Program-made: the position numbers and the translations under genes
Part shown: positions 38,638-56,795 of the stretch, in pieces
How the letters are laid out: each line of letters opens with the position of its first letter
Numbering within the stretch: position 1 is the first letter of the stretch
Source of the DNA: Meloidogyne chitwoodi
Taxonomy: Eukaryota; Nematoda; Chromadorea; Rhabditida; Meloidogynidae
Direction: 5' to 3'
NCBI GenBank assembly: GCA_015183035.1
Contig: JACZZP010000001.1
Span: 1,550,001-1,614,000, forward strand
Length of the DNA stretch: 64,000 nucleotides
The notes under the pieces: generated by a model
Databases searched by the model: none
Seen by the model: only the letters and a program-made list of their open reading frames with translations
What the model was told of the DNA's origin: nothing

Positions 38638-40924
38638 AAATAAATAATAATACATAAATTTGGTATTTTTATTAAGAAAAGTTATTTTCTAATTTCTTTC
38701 TTTTTTCAGTCTCTTTACAAAAATTTTTTTGGATAATATTTTTTGTATTAAATTTTACGCACACAAATTAAGTAAATGGATTTATTTATAAAAAATATTA
38801 TTGTTTGTATATTTTATATATAAATAAATTTTATAATAAGAGAAGAAAAAAACATTAAAAAATAAAATATTATAAAAATAAATAAAATATAAAATTTTTT
38901 AGAAATTGATTGAAATAATATATTAATAGTTTACCTTTAAGAGAAAAATAATATTTATTTATTTATTTTTAATTTTAATTAAAAAGCTAAACTGGTTAAT
39001 TTATTTTTAATCAACAAGTTTATATATGATGGCGGCTTTTCTTTATATTTTTTAATAGATAATAAAATTAATTAAAAAATTAAAAGATGCGCGGATATGT
39101 AAAAAATAAATAAATAAAAGGTATGGGAAAAATAAAAATAAAAGAAAAATTTTTTTAATTTAATTTTTACTTTTTTTTTATTAATTAATAAATAAATATA
39201 AATATTTATTTATTTATTATTCTTTTACAGATAAAAATTAAATCAGGTTTAATTAAAAATAATTTTAAAGAATTAAAAGGTAAAAAATAAATTTATTTAA
39301 AAAATATATTTATTAAATAATATTTTGAAAAATTAAAAAAATTAAATTAAATTAACTTTAATGAAAAGTTCTTTTTTTTATTAAATTAATTTCAGAAGTT
39401 AAATTGTTTTTTAAATATAAATTAGATTTTCTATATTTATTAATTAAATAAAAAAAAAAGAAATATATTAAATTAGAAAAAGTGTTTGTCAAGTACTTAA
39501 ATAAAAATTAAATATATTTAAATAATAAGATCGATGATTGTTTTGGTTGTTTAAAGAATAAATAAATAAATAATAGAAAAGATTAAATTAAAATAAATAT
39601 ATTTAATAAAAAGGTGGACATTGGATATAATAAAATAAAAGACAGATGGTAAATAAAAAGTATTTAAAATATATTAAAAAAAAAAATAAAAATATAATTA
39701 TTTGCAAAAGATAACAAAAACAACACATGGTGAAGATTGAAAATAAATATATTTTTATTTTTAATTTATGATGAGTTTAAATATATATTTTATTTTTATT
39801 TATTTTATTTATTATAAGTTTTAAAAAGTGTTGCAAAAATATAAAAATAAAATATAAATTCTTTGTTCTTATACTTAAAACTGGTTTTATTATTATTAAA
39901 TATTATTAAATTTAAAAATAAAATCAAAATTATTAAATTAATTAAAATTATAAATAATTAAAAATAGAAAAGAAAATTAATTTTTAATTAAATATTGAAA
40001 TTACCCTAAAATTATAATAATTTTTTTAAATAAATTAAAAAAAATTTGAAAATATAAATATTTATTTATATTTTTAAACTACATATAAACATAATTTTTG
40101 TTATTTACTAATTTAATAAATAAAAAAATAAATAAATTAATAAAATAAATAGTGATGGTCAGCTGTTAAAATTGATGAATAAATATATAATAATATTATA
40201 TATATTTTTTATTATTAATTTATAAATAAATTGTTTAAATATTATTTTTTAATAAACTTTTGAATTTTATATTTAAAAAATAAATTAATATATAATTATG
40301 TAAAAATAAATAATTTAAAATATTATATTTTAAACAAAATATTTTAATAAAATATTTTTTAAATTAATATTTTATTTTAAAAAAAGTTATAAATATTTTT
40401 GTTTTATATTTAAGAAATTTAATTTTTAGGAAAAAAAGAATTGTTGAAAACTTATAAATTAATTATAGGGATAATATTATTTATTGAATAAATTACTAAT
40501 TATTTTATTTAAAATAATTAATTTATTTTAAAAAATAAATTTAATATAATTTATATTTATTTCAATTTTTCTAAAATAAAAATAATAAAAAAATAAATAA
40601 TTTTATTTGTATATGCCAATTCTTTAAAAAAAACTTGTTTTAGATTTTATTTAAAATAAAAATAATATTTTTAATATCCTGTCTAATTGTGGTTTTTATA
40701 TTAAAAAGACAAAATTATCGCCAATTAATAATCGCTAAAAAGCTAAATATTTATTTTCTATTATTAAAAAGAAAATATTAATTAAAGACAATTTTAAAAA
40801 AAAAAGTGGCGCTGATCTCCAGTTTTGCACAAAAATATTTTTATTAAATTACTTTAAATATTTTTAATTTTTATATTTTCTTTCATTATTTTTATTTATT
40901 TATTTAAATTAAAGAAAAATTAAA

Positions 40925-42029
40925 ATGATTAAATTTTTTGAAATTTTATGTTTTTTTCTTATGTTTTTTCAAATTATTTATTCAAAAAATTATTGTAAAA
41001 AAAATAATAAAATTACTGATGAAAAAGAAGAACAAACAACAATTATTGAATTAACTAATAAAATAGAAAATAATGATGAAGAAAATTTAAAAAATAAATT
41101 AATAAATGAAGAAAATATTCGTAAAATTATTAATGGAAATATTGTTATTGATGAATTAAAAGTAAATAATATTTCAATTTAAAATTATTTATTTTTAGAT
41201 TCATCGAGGTTTACCAATTAATGAAATTAATCAACTACCATTTATGGCTTCTTTATGGTTTGAATGTCGAAGACTGTGTACTTGTTCAATTATTTCCCCA
41301 ATACATATACTTTCAGCAGGTCATTGTTTTGGATTTAAAGGAAAATATAATATTATGGCTGGTACAATTAATGCAATAGAAAATAATACAGAATCATTAT
41401 GGGTAAATGTTAAAAAGGTTAATATTTTCTCTGAAGATATTTTTGGAAAGGACCTTGCCATTGCTGAGGTAAATAATAAAATAATTGTTTTATAAAATAA
41501 ATATATTTTTATTTAAAAAAAAAAAAAGTTGGAAACTCCATTAAGAGGATTTGATATTAAACCAGTTGTTTTATCAAATCGTGAAATATCAATTAATTCA
41601 ACTGCTTATATAGCTGGTTGGGGACGTATTGATGGTAATAAAATAATAATTATTTAAAAATAAATAAATAAAGATGGAAGTTCACCAATTACATTACAAG
41701 GAGCAAACGTCACAGTTTGGGACAATGAGGACCCTAAGTGTGATGGAGTACTAGAAACTGAAATATGTGCCTTTGGGTCGTGTGGAGAAAATACTTGCTT
41801 TGTAAATATTAAAATTAATTTATTTATAAAAAATACTAATTTTTAATTAAAAAAGGGAGATAGTGGTGGCCCTTTACTTTATAAAAATTCTGAAACAAAT
41901 AATTGGGAACAAATTGGAATAACAAGTAGAGGTTCTTGGCAATGTGAATATAAAGGTTTTTTCACAACTATCAGACTTTATTGTGATTGGATTAATAAAA
42001 TAACAGAAGGAAAAGCTAAATGTACATAA
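40925..42029 (+). CDS. Secreted trypsin-like serine protease (S1 family)
   Basis: ATG at 40925 is followed by a strong signal peptide (MIKFFEILCFFLMFFQIIYS), then a poorly conserved pro-region of about 55 residues. The S1 domain has the His box LSAGHC (41310), an Asp region with DLAIAEV (41451), a GWGRIDG block and the Ser box CFGDSGGPL (41860); all three catalytic residues are present. It ends WINKITEGKAKCT with TAA at 42027-42029. The usual IVGG activation cleavage is not obvious: the domain begins IHRGLPINEINQLPFMASLW after the first intron. It is expected to be an extracellular digestive or effector protease. Five short exons; substrate specificity not inferred. Confidence 0.85.
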
Positions 42030-42199
42030 ATTAATTAATTTTATTTATTTATTAAATAATTGTATAAAATGTTTTTTATTTTAAATTAATTATTTGAAGA
42101 ACATATTAAGAAATATTTAATTAACAATTGGGTTTTTAAAAAAAATGTTATAAAATTATTATGTATTACATCCATAACAATTTTTATTTCAAAATTAAT

Positions 42200-43457
42200 T
42201 CATCCCTTCCATTTAAACACACAACCATGATATGTTTTGCCTTTAGTTCCTCCAAATTCAAAGGTATTATTTGTAGGCAATTCACAATCAAAACAAAGAA
42301 ATTCAGTTGACAATAAATTAATAAGTTCACTTCTTTTTAAAATAAAATATTATTTTAAAAATTAAATAAAAATAATAATTAATAAAATGCCTTGTGAAAT
42401 TGCATGAAAATATTAGTAGAAAACGCAGAGAATTACCTAATTCAAAAATTACAATTAAAAAAAGTGATTTTAACGTTTATCATTTGTTTCTCGTTTAAAA
42501 AGTCGGCAAATATTCCGCTGATAACAAAGCAAACGCTGTTCACGATCTGACTTACTTGTAAGCGAAATTGCATCAAAAGTACCCTAAAAATTATAAAATA
42601 TTAATTTTAATATTGTTCGCATACAGGAAGTCTCACCTTATCCAATAAAATATCAAATTGGCCTTCAAGTTCAGAGTCCAATTTATCGCCGGTAATGTCT
42701 GCTATCTAAAAAATATTTAAGCAGAATTAATTTAAATAAATTTTTTTTATATTAAATACTGATTCAAACTTCACTTTTATTTTTTTATACATTATTAGAC
42801 GTGTTTCAAAATACACAAAAATTTAGTGGAAATTCTAGTAATATTAATAAAATAACCAAGTTCAAATCTTATTATCATGTTATCTTAAAACACCAAAAAT
42901 TGCAGAAAGTTTGGATAATTTGTTTAAATATTTTTTATTATTTTATTTAAATGGATAGAATAAAAATAACCAAGAATTTTATTGATTTAAAATTATTTTT
43001 AGCATTTCTGGATAAGATGCTCTTTGCCAGTTCAATAGCTTTAGGAGAATAATCAACCCCACATAAATTCGAAAAATCATGGATATTCTAAAAAATATTT
43101 AATATTTTAAAGAGTAAATATTTAATTATTTCAAACCAATTTACGTAATATTGATCCATTTCCAGTACCAAGATCACAAATATATGAATTCTTGGGAGCT
43201 TCTTTAATAAGAAATTCAATTATTTTAGCCTCACACATAAGACCAAACCAGATCTGATAACGTAAAAAAGATTTTAGAGTTAAAAATTAGGAAAAAACCT
43301 ACCTCTCCCTCACCACCATTCTCCTTAAAATTGGCTAATTCATCATCATAAAATTGATCCCAACTTATAAAAATAATATTTTAAGCTTTAAAAAAATTTA
43401 TATTTACTATTTCTGAGTTCCTAACTTAGAATCTACAAATTCCATTGCACCATCCAT
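42200..43457 (-). CDS. EEF1AKMT2: EEF1A lysine methyltransferase 2 (METTL10 family)
   Basis: SAM-dependent seven-beta-strand methyltransferase that modifies a lysine of elongation factor eEF1A in the cytosol. The probable start is CAT 43455-43457 (MDGAMEFVDSKLGTQ); the frame is open further upstream without another Met. The next exons give SWDQFYDDELANFKENGGEG and EIWFGLMCEAKIIEFLI, motif I ICDLGTGNGSILRKL, GVDYSPKAIELAKSI, and the family motif LDKGTFDAISL. The C-terminus has FEFGGTKGKTYHGCVFKWKG, and the stop complement is 42200-42202. Introns are short; two are somewhat longer (about 42720-43000). Confidence 0.82.
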
Positions 43458-43806
43458 CCATGAATTACTTTTTTCTGAGGTTAAATTATTTAAGTATAAC
43501 TTTAAATTTTTATATGAAAAAATAATTGAACCTTATCAAATGTAAAGTTAATAATATAAGGATTAATTTAAATAAAATTTTATTTAAAAAGGTCAAGAAA
43601 AATAATTATTATATGAAGAAGAAAAGATTAAAATGAAAGAGTAATTAAATAAGCATATCTACATTATAAAATTAGAGATATTTACAAATAGGTAGAAAAT
43701 ATCAGTATTTTTTGATTAAAAATAAAAGGAAATTATATAATATTAATCACAAAAAATTAGAAAGATAAACTGATTTATGAAAGACAAAAAATACAAAGTA
43801 TTGAGA

Positions 43807-49003
<5,197 letters not shown>

Positions 49004-50145
49004 AAATATGAAATATTTCCTTTAAATTATTCTGTAAAGATAGAAAAATAAAAATTTTAACAATTCGCTTGTCTGCTAAATTCGCCAGAGAAGGCGCAGG
49101 CCATGTAGGAGGGGAAGTTATTAGAGTGCGGACAGGACCGGATCCTGATCAAGATTTTCAGGATTCTGTGCTAAAATCCTGTTATTTTTAAGATTTACAG
49201 GATTAGTCCTGTTGAGTCCTGTCCTGTTAAAGAAAAATTTTCCAGTCCTGTTACAGGATCCTGTGATTTTTTTTGCAATTTACAGGTGGTCACCAAATAC
49301 TAATATTTTTCTTCATTTTTTTCTCTCGTTGTACTCTCTCTTACTTTTTTCTTTCCCCTTAATTTCTTTGATTTTCTCTTGCTGGGGAGAAGAGAACGTG
49401 GAAACAGTTTTCGACAGTGGTTGTTGCAGACATTTCCCCTTTAGCGCCGCAAGCGAAAAATTAAAAAAATTTTTTAAACCTCTGTTGACGAAAATTTCAC
49501 TTTTTTGCGTCGCAGCGATTGAGTTTCTAAATAAATATCCTGCATTTTTAATCGCAATTAAAATATAATATAAATTCAATTTATGTAATAAGAGAAAAAT
49601 TAATTTACTACGAAATTGCTAAATATTTATTTACGCCACAAAACTGCATTTTATAATTCTCTAACGTCCTCTCTTGCAATTTTCTTAACATTATGCCAAA
49701 AAAAATAAAAATTGAAAAATCCGGAATTAGGTACAAAAAATCGCCGGATTCGGATCCGGATTTTGTGAACAGAGCGGGTCCGGAAAAATCCGGAAATTGC
49801 GAAAAAATCTGGATTTGGGACCCGGACTCCCGAAAAATCCGGCCGGATCCGGTCCGGCGCCTGTCACTATAGACAACCCATCTATTAGCAGGAAAATATT
49901 TTTTGCCCATATTGTCGTAATTAGATTGTCGCGGTAACTTTGTAGCAGACCACTTTGTCGCAAGACCATTTTATCGCAAAATGATCTATTAGGGGTGTTC
50001 TATTACTTCTTCGTTGTTGGGCCCACCCTAGAAGTTATTTTTTTAGGAACAAGTAAACTCCACAATTATCGATTTAAATTAGGTCCATCTTTATACCCAA
50101 TATTATTTTCATCGTATTTTGAAAATTTATTAAACTATTTTTAGT
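49004..50145. other. Divergent intergenic gap with two short-word repeat blocks
   Basis: Gap between the KDM7 start and the next gene. 49125-49270 is a mosaic of TCCTGT / ACAGGA words in both orientations. 49705-49870 is a mosaic of GGATCCGGATTTT / AAAAATCCGG words. 49915-49985 holds TTTGTCGCAAGACCATTTTA followed by TCGCAAAATG, a fragment like the TCGTCGCA MITEs. Open frames through these blocks are repeat artefacts. Confidence 0.7.
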
Positions 50146-53100
50146 ATGGGAGATAAATTTGCCAATTTTTTAAAAAAACCTGAAGTAGAACAAACACTTT
50201 TGTCTCAGCAAAAGGAAATGTTAGGTACATCTTCAACTTCCGATGATGATGATGAGTATAAGGATTTTCTTTGCGAAGACAAGACAAATTTTTCATCGAA
50301 CAATAGAGTTAAGGTAAAATTTGTAAATATGTTTTATATGTTGTGCATGTTTATATCTAGGTAGGTATATATATTATTAGTGGTATTTGATGTGGAGGGG
50401 AATTTTTTTATTTTTAAATTTTATTTTGTAGGAAATAAACATTCAGAAAAGACTTGAGATGGACAATAAAGAAATGCTTGATGAGTCCTTTGGTAGTCAT
50501 GATGAAGATTTTCGAGTTAAAGATTCTACACCTCCAAAACTTAATGTTAACCAGGTTTTTTATTGTTATTAACTTCTCTAATTTTTATCGAACAAGTCTG
50601 ATATACTTCCTGATGGTTCCGGATCTGTTTCGACTAAAACCCGGCCTAGTCTGTCTGAAATGTTTGTAAAACATGTAACAATGTCAAGCGATGACGATGA
50701 TTATATTTGTATTAGCAGTCCACCAAAATCTATTGAGGTTCATGATTGTCTCCATATGAATAATGTAATTCGTTAAGGTGCCATCTTTTGAGAGCAAAGA
50801 TGATCTTCAATCTAATAGTCGTTCTTATTCAAGTCAGGATGAAGATTTTCGTTTACAAAATCCGTCTCCGTCCTCACTCTCGGTATTTAAAAGAATCGGC
50901 AAACTTGAACAATTGTGTTCCACCCCAAATAATCGCAATGGCATAGTAAAAATGTGTTTTTATGGGTTATCAAGAGCGCTGATAACGAATCTGATATCAG
51001 TTTTTGTACTTGTCAGTTATCCCCCGAACTTGCGGACATAGCTTTTGCGACAATTTTTAATTTATTTATTAAAATAACTACAATAAATAAGTCACTCCAC
51101 TGGCCGATATTTCCGCAAGCAATCATAATTTCTTCAAGAACGTTTTTATCACCAATAATTTTCCTCCACATAAATTCTGCAAAATAACTATCCAAATAGT
51201 GACGTGCTCCGCAAGTTCGGGGGATAACTGATAAGTACCTGAGTTTTTCTTATCACTAATTTTAAAAATCGCAGATTTTATCATTGATATTTTCCAAATT
51301 ATTGATACAAAAGAATCTGCTATTCAATTTTTACAACGTAACTTTTTACGGTCTGTACTACCACTATGCCCATCTTGTAATCGGCAAATGAGCGAAAATC
51401 TTGATAAAATCTGATTTTTAAAATTAGGGATAAGAAAAAAAGGTACTTGTTCGTTATCCCTACCCACTTTTTGCGGACAAGTTTTTGCGGACAAATATTA
51501 TATAAAAATAGACAACTTGAATAAAAAAGAACATTCTATTATTTTCTATTCTATTTTTAAATTTTATTTTTTTATTTGATATTTTTGTAGTTCAGTCTAT
51601 TATTTTATATTTTATTATTATTCTATTTATTTTATAATGAAAATTTGAGATTTGCCAACAACTGAAAAAGATGCTATCGAATCAAGGTAGTGGTCTTCTA
51701 CATAAAACGAGTGTTTGTCGTAATGGAGACGAAATGAAACATTATTACAAACAACGTCCAGTTTGGCAAATGTGATAAATGTCGTCAACAGCTTACCCCT
51801 AAAAACGTTTTTCTATGCCACTGCGATTATTTGGGGTGGAGCTCCAATTCTTCAAGATTGCCAAAGAATAATGTATTCTTAATGCAAAATTCCTTACCTT
51901 GACAGAAAGATGAAGAATTTCTTAGAAGTCCGAATTCGTTTGGCTTAAATGACGTTGAAAAGAACGATATTATTCATAATGACACTCCAGAAAAATCAAC
52001 GGATTTGGAACCACCTGAACGTGAAAATCGTTCTATTAATTCAATTACTGGGGATTTAGAGATTAATTCATATATTAGCGACGAACAAGAATTTTTTAGT
52101 CAAAATTCTAGTTTCCAAGAGGATGATGGTAGCGAACAAAATTTTTTGATGAATGTGTCGCATAATGAAAAGTCTGAATCAATAATAGAAGATGGTGATG
52201 AATTGGTTAACAACCAAATTTTGGATATGGGTAATTCTGTTACCCAGCAGGATGTACACAAGGATGTAATTGTTTTTATATTAATTTTAAATTAAATTAT
52301 ACATAAATATAATATTTTTAAGATAATTAATCAGAAGGATTTTGGCAATGCTAGTGGTTTTAAGCAACTTCTAACTCGAATGCCTGAATCGTTACTATCC
52401 AAAATCTTCCAAACTTACGATCCTAAGAGCGCGAGCCATTCATCTTCATTTATTGGTGATCTGACAAATAAATATAGCAGAGATGATTTATTACAAATTC
52501 GACGTTTAAAAACTGTTGAAGAATGGAAAGTATGTTGATAAAGAATATTTTTTTGTATATTATGTTTTAATCTATAGTCGTTTCTTTGGACTAATCATGG
52601 TGCAAGCTGGCCTATTGATGAAATGCCTTTTGAAATGGATCCTGATTTGCGTTGTCCTTTCCATGAAAGAATTAATATCCTTCGTGAGAGGCAAGAGGCT
52701 GCTCGTCTATTTTTCGTTTCTTCTAGACCACAAACTGACCTTCCTCCTACTGGCGGTAATAAAATTTCTTAACTAAAGATATTTTTTTAATATTTTTTTC
52801 CAATACTTATTTTGTCAATTATTTTATTGGTACCATTTGGTAAATTATTCCATTTGTACTAGTGTAAAACTTAATTTTTGATTGAAAGAATTCTAGCATT
52901 GATCTTTGTATGATCCTTTTGGTGGTGTCGATCCTTTGAGTTTATCCAAAAGTTACCATGTTTTACATAAATGTTTAATATTTACAAATATATTTTTAAG
53001 ATTTAACGACTGATCGACGATATCGGAAATCTGACTATAGTATAATATAAGCTCTCGAAATTTAATCCTATATTAAAAATTATTTTGAAGATCGTTGTAA

Positions 53101-53750
53101 TTATCAAAACAAAAACAATGAACAAAGGAAATCGAAACAAAAAAACAAGAAAAACAAAAAAGTTAAAAACAGTGGAGGTGTTGTACTTCAATTGAAAAGT
53201 GTAAATAAGGAGAATACACAAATGGATCAACTGAAGCAAAATAACAAAGTTGATTGGACAGATAGCGAAGAATGTGATGAAAGTAGCGGAAATGAAGGAT
53301 TAAAGAAAAAGGTTAAAATAATATTCTTAAATTTTATTATTTAATTAATGTTTCTAAAAATATGATTGATTATTAATAGAATAGTTTTATTAACTTGAAA
53401 TTTATTTGAATACAATTTTTTTAAAGACCATTGACATTAGTTCAGCTCCTTCTGAAAGTAAATGTGCTATAAGATATTTGGAGAGTGTTACTAGTTTGGA
53501 AGATGTCAGAGAACAGAAAAAAGAACAAAATTCATTTTTAGATTCTGAGAAGGAGGAATGGATTGACAAAATTGTAATTTTTTATACTTAAAATAATGTT
53601 TTTATTTTCCAGGCTAATCGACAATCATTAGTTGGATTTCCATATTGGCATAAATATTCTGATCATCCAGATTGGCAACGTTCAACCAATGTACTTGAAT
53701 TTTATTTTAATCAAGTTAATAAGGACATTTTAGAGGTTAATGAGGAATAA
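50146..53750 (+). CDS. Unrecognised acidic, Ser/Asp-rich protein
   Basis: Multi-exon gene of unknown function. ATG at 50146 follows a TTTTTAGT acceptor-like site, consistent with trans-splicing or a 5' intron, and gives MGDKFANFLKKPEVEQTLLS. The N-terminal half is disordered and acidic, with repeated phrases DEDFRVKDSTPP and DEDFRLQNPSPS on different exons. The best-ordered segment is LTRMPESLLSKIFQTYDPKS and TNKYSRDDLLQIRRLKTVEEW, followed by WTNHGASWPIDEMPFEMDPD and RCPFHERINILRERQEAARL. After a Lys-rich exon the end is ANRQSLVGFPYWHKYSDHPD...VNEE, TAA 53748-53750. Composition suggests a nuclear protein. Inverted-repeat elements fill one intron (about 50960-51890). Exon joins in the middle are uncertain. 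Confidence 0.6.
51006..51238. mobile_element. MITE with GTACTTRTCAGTTATCCCCC ends
   Basis: Left end GTACTTGTCAGTTATCCCCC then GAACTTGCGGA; the right end (51208-51238) is its inverted copy with one change. About 233 bases with non-coding interior, in an intron of the gene at 50146. Confidence 0.8.
51203..51485. mobile_element. Second inverted-repeat element sharing an arm with the 51006 MITE
   Basis: 51203-51282 and 51401-51485 are inverted copies for about 80 bases: TTTTTCTTATCACTAATTTT on one side and its complement AAAATTAGGGATAAGAAAAA on the other, continuing outward through GGTACTTGTTCGTTATCCC. Its left arm overlaps the right arm of the 51006 element. Confidence 0.7.
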
Positions 53751-54565
53751 AATTTTAATAGATACTGATTGACTTGAATTAGAAATATTTTTATTTTTAC
53801 ATTTATAATCTACCTTATCATTCATTTGATTGGTTGGATAATTCTGTATTTGATTTTAAGTTATTAAATTTTTTTTTGATTATATGTTATAAAAGTATCG
53901 CGGCTTCATGAGTAAAATAAGTAAATTCAGTTCAAATTAGATTTCCTTTTAGGTTTTTTATTGACTATATTTATACAAAATTTTAATAAAATTTATATAA
54001 TTTTTAAAAAGAGGTGTACATATATCAAATTATTTTAGCCTGGTTTATTACTTAAATTGCTAATAAATATTATCATTCTATAAAATTGTTATTATAATTA
54101 GAGCCCGGACCGATACTTGTCGATATTCCTATATGTATATCGAATATCAATCAATTCAAGTGTCCGGGCTCTAATTTATTCATATCTAAAATCAGGCATA
54201 AAAGACGATGAGGATATTATTTAAAAAAGTCATTTATCTGTATATAATTAATCTATAAATTTTCTTTCTTCTAAGCCACAATTACTTTTTCCTTTCATAT
54301 TCACGTTTTTGTAACTTTTCCAATTTGTTAGCAACTTGTTTCAAATTTTGCGTCGTTTCTTAAGTTAGGTGTTTAAATTAGATATATTTTTATAATACAT
54401 TAAATATATATTTTAAAAAATTATATAAAATTAACATGATTTAAAATAATAATTTTAAATGTATAAGAGAGTTCTAATAATTCATTTAAAATTGTCTTTA
54501 AATTTATAGATTTTTTTAATGATTATAACTAAATTATTGTAAAATATTCTAAAAAAATTTAACTA
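53751..54565. other. Convergent intergenic gap
   Basis: Gap between two convergent genes. A possible extra 3' exon of the minus-strand gene (LKQVANKLEKLQKREYERKK, about 54288-54360) ends here, but its reading phase does not join cleanly to the upstream exon. The rest is AT-rich apart from the small palindrome at 54099. Confidence 0.5.
54099..54173. mobile_element. 75-bp palindromic micro-MITE with TAGAGCCCGGAC ends
   Basis: TAGAGCCCGGAC and GTCCGGGCTCTA flank an interior that itself contains GATATTC...GAATATC, so nearly the full length can fold. Non-coding. Confidence 0.65.
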
Positions 54566-56612
54566 TCACATGGACAGACTCCTCTTCAATATTTGAACTA
54601 AATTTCTTTGTTTGAATTTTTCTATTTCTTCACTGACTAAAATAATGCATAGATTCCATTTTTTAGAATTATTTTAAAATAATTATTTTTAATTATTAAA
54701 ATATTTAAAATTAATTATATTAAATTTTAGTAAAAATACACAAAGTATATTTTTATTTTTTACTAACCATTTAGAGGTGGGTGGAACATAACTTGCTGCC
54801 TTTTTTGATTTGTTTCTTCTGGATTATTATTTTTTATTATATTATTATTGTTTCTTTTTCTTCTATGTTGTAACTTAATTAATTATTTAATAATATTATT
54901 ATTATTTTTTAAATAACTTTACTTTATTCTCCTCTTCTTCTTCTTCTTCATCACTTATTTCCTCCTCAATTTCACCATGAAGTCTAATTTTTTTAATTTT
55001 CTTTTTAATTATTTTATTATTATTATCAATAATCACTTCTTTATTTTTCTTTAATGGGCTATGTTTTTGTCTTTTTCTATTATTTATATTTTGATTATTT
55101 AATTGTTTAAATTTAGAATTTGAATTAATTTCAGTGTTTAATTTTGTACTTTGAATTTTATTTTGTTCTGGATTTTTCTTATGTTTAGTTTCCCTCAATT
55201 GTTTATCTAATAATTCCTTCCATTGTGCAAAAGTTGAACGACTTTGCTTTTTTCTTTTAAATTTGGAAATAAATTTTCCAAATTTTTTAATATTTTTTTT
55301 AATATTAATTCTAGAATATTTCTTTTTTACAATTTTTCTTTCTTCATTTTGGTTATCATTTTGAGTATTCTTCCATAATTTGTAAGATTCAAATATAACT
55401 TCTTAAAAGATTATAATTTATTTAAAAATAAATTCACAATTTATTTTTGTTTAATAAATTGGAAAATAAAAAATAAAGTGGTTATTAATAAAGGGTATTA
55501 TTTAAATTGATATATAAAATTACTTTCAATTTTAAATGGCATAGAAATATTTTCAATTTCTTTTCTTATATTATTTTCTTCTTCATTTGGAATTTTTTCA
55601 TTATTATTATTTTCAATTTCTTTTAAAATAGGTTCATAATCTTTAGTTATTTTATTATTTTCTCTATTAATTCTTTTAAAAATAAAAAGTAAATTTATTG
55701 AATTAATAATTATTCTAGTTTTTGATGAATTTGAATATTTTCCTGGAATTAAATGTTCTGGTAATTCATTCCATTTATTAATATCACTAATAATTTGATT
55801 ATTTTCTCCTTCTTCAATTCCTAATTTAATTTGCATTAATGATCTTAAAGTAGAATTTTTATTAAAAATATTTTCAAGTTGTTCTTCAATTAATCTTTTA
55901 GTTAAAAGCCAAATTAGTCCAATATTTATATCAAAAACTTCATTATTTTCAGAACGAAAAGTTTCATTTAATTTTTTATATAAATTTTTAGACATATTAT
56001 TTAATAAATCAAATTCACTTAATTCTTTATATTCCTGTTTATTTTTAAATAAAATTAAATATCTTAAATTAAAATATTTAATATATATAATAATTATATT
56101 TTTTTAAATTTAATTTGTAATTTTATTAAAAAAACCTGAATATAAATTTGAATGTATTCATTTTTTTTTGCAATTCCTTCTATTTCATTTTTAATTTTTT
56201 CTAAAGGAGGAGGATCATTTTGTAGTATTTTATTAAATAAATTATTTTTCATAATTTTATCAATATTTTGATAAATATTTGACATTTCTCCAATTTTTTT
56301 AATTTTAATATTTTTTTGTTCAATTAATAAATTAGTATTTTCTTCAATTTCTTTTCCTAATAAAATAAAAGATTCAAAACTTTGTCTTGTCCACAACTCA
56401 ATTTTTGTTTTTATAGTAAATTCATTCATTTCTTTACGAAAATTTAATAAATCTGATATTAAATTTAAATGAAGTTGATTTGGAATAAAAGGTTCTTTTT
56501 CTAAATTTAATTAAAAAAAATATTTTTTTAGAAAAATACCTAAAATTATTTCCTTAGATTTATTTTCTGCCTCCTTTTTAATATTATAATATTTATATTC
56601 CTCTTCTTTCAT
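54566..56612 (-). CDS. Unrecognised Lys/Asn/Glu-rich helical protein
   Basis: No family recognised. Probable start at CAT 56610-56612 (MKEEEYKYYNIKKEAENKSK). Exons read PFIPNQLHLNLISDLLNFRK, a helical stretch with LWTRQSFESFILLGKEIEEN, then DINIGLIWLLTKRLIEEQLE, INKWNELPEHLIPGKYSNSS and NSINLLFIFKRIN. A strongly basic region follows (KFISKFKRKKQSRSTFAQWK, KKKIKKIRLHGEIEEEI) with an acidic run of Glu/Asp at the end. One reading stops at 54902; alternatively a 46-base intron there continues through LQHRRKRNNNN and PEETNQKRQQVMFHPPL to a stop at 54566-54568. The charge pattern suggests a nuclear or nucleolar protein. 183 bases downstream of a same-strand neighbour. Confidence 0.5.
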
Positions 56613-56795
56613 TTTTCCTTTTTTAAACCTTTTTTCTATTTATTTATAAAATTATTTTAATTTTAATTTTATTTTTTTTAATTTATTAAAAGATAATAAT
56701 ATTCTAATAATTTAATATATTAAAAAATAAATATTTTAAACTATTTATTTAACCCTCACATTAATTAATTTTTATAAATAATTTTAATAAAAAAT

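Larger units (their letters stand above)
33611..40924. other. 7.3-kb AT-rich gene desert
   Basis: No supported gene between the divergent RhoGEF and serine-protease genes. Mostly A/T homopolymer mosaics, estimated at over 80% A+T. Embedded are a degenerate repeat cluster (35880-36720), a strong hairpin (36914-36946) and a decayed MITE end (38559-38637). Regulatory DNA for the two flanking genes may lie here but cannot be recognised. Confidence 0.75.

Noticed and set aside
49212..49568. 118-codon plus-strand frame upstream of the demethylase
   Set aside because: It begins inside the TCCTGT word mosaic, is Phe/Leu-rich and has no family support or splice context.
54288..54360. Extra C-terminal exon (LKQVANKLEKLQKREYERKK) for the minus-strand gene at 54566
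   Set aside because: The acceptor is weak and the phase does not join to the last supported exon, so I left it out of the coding range.
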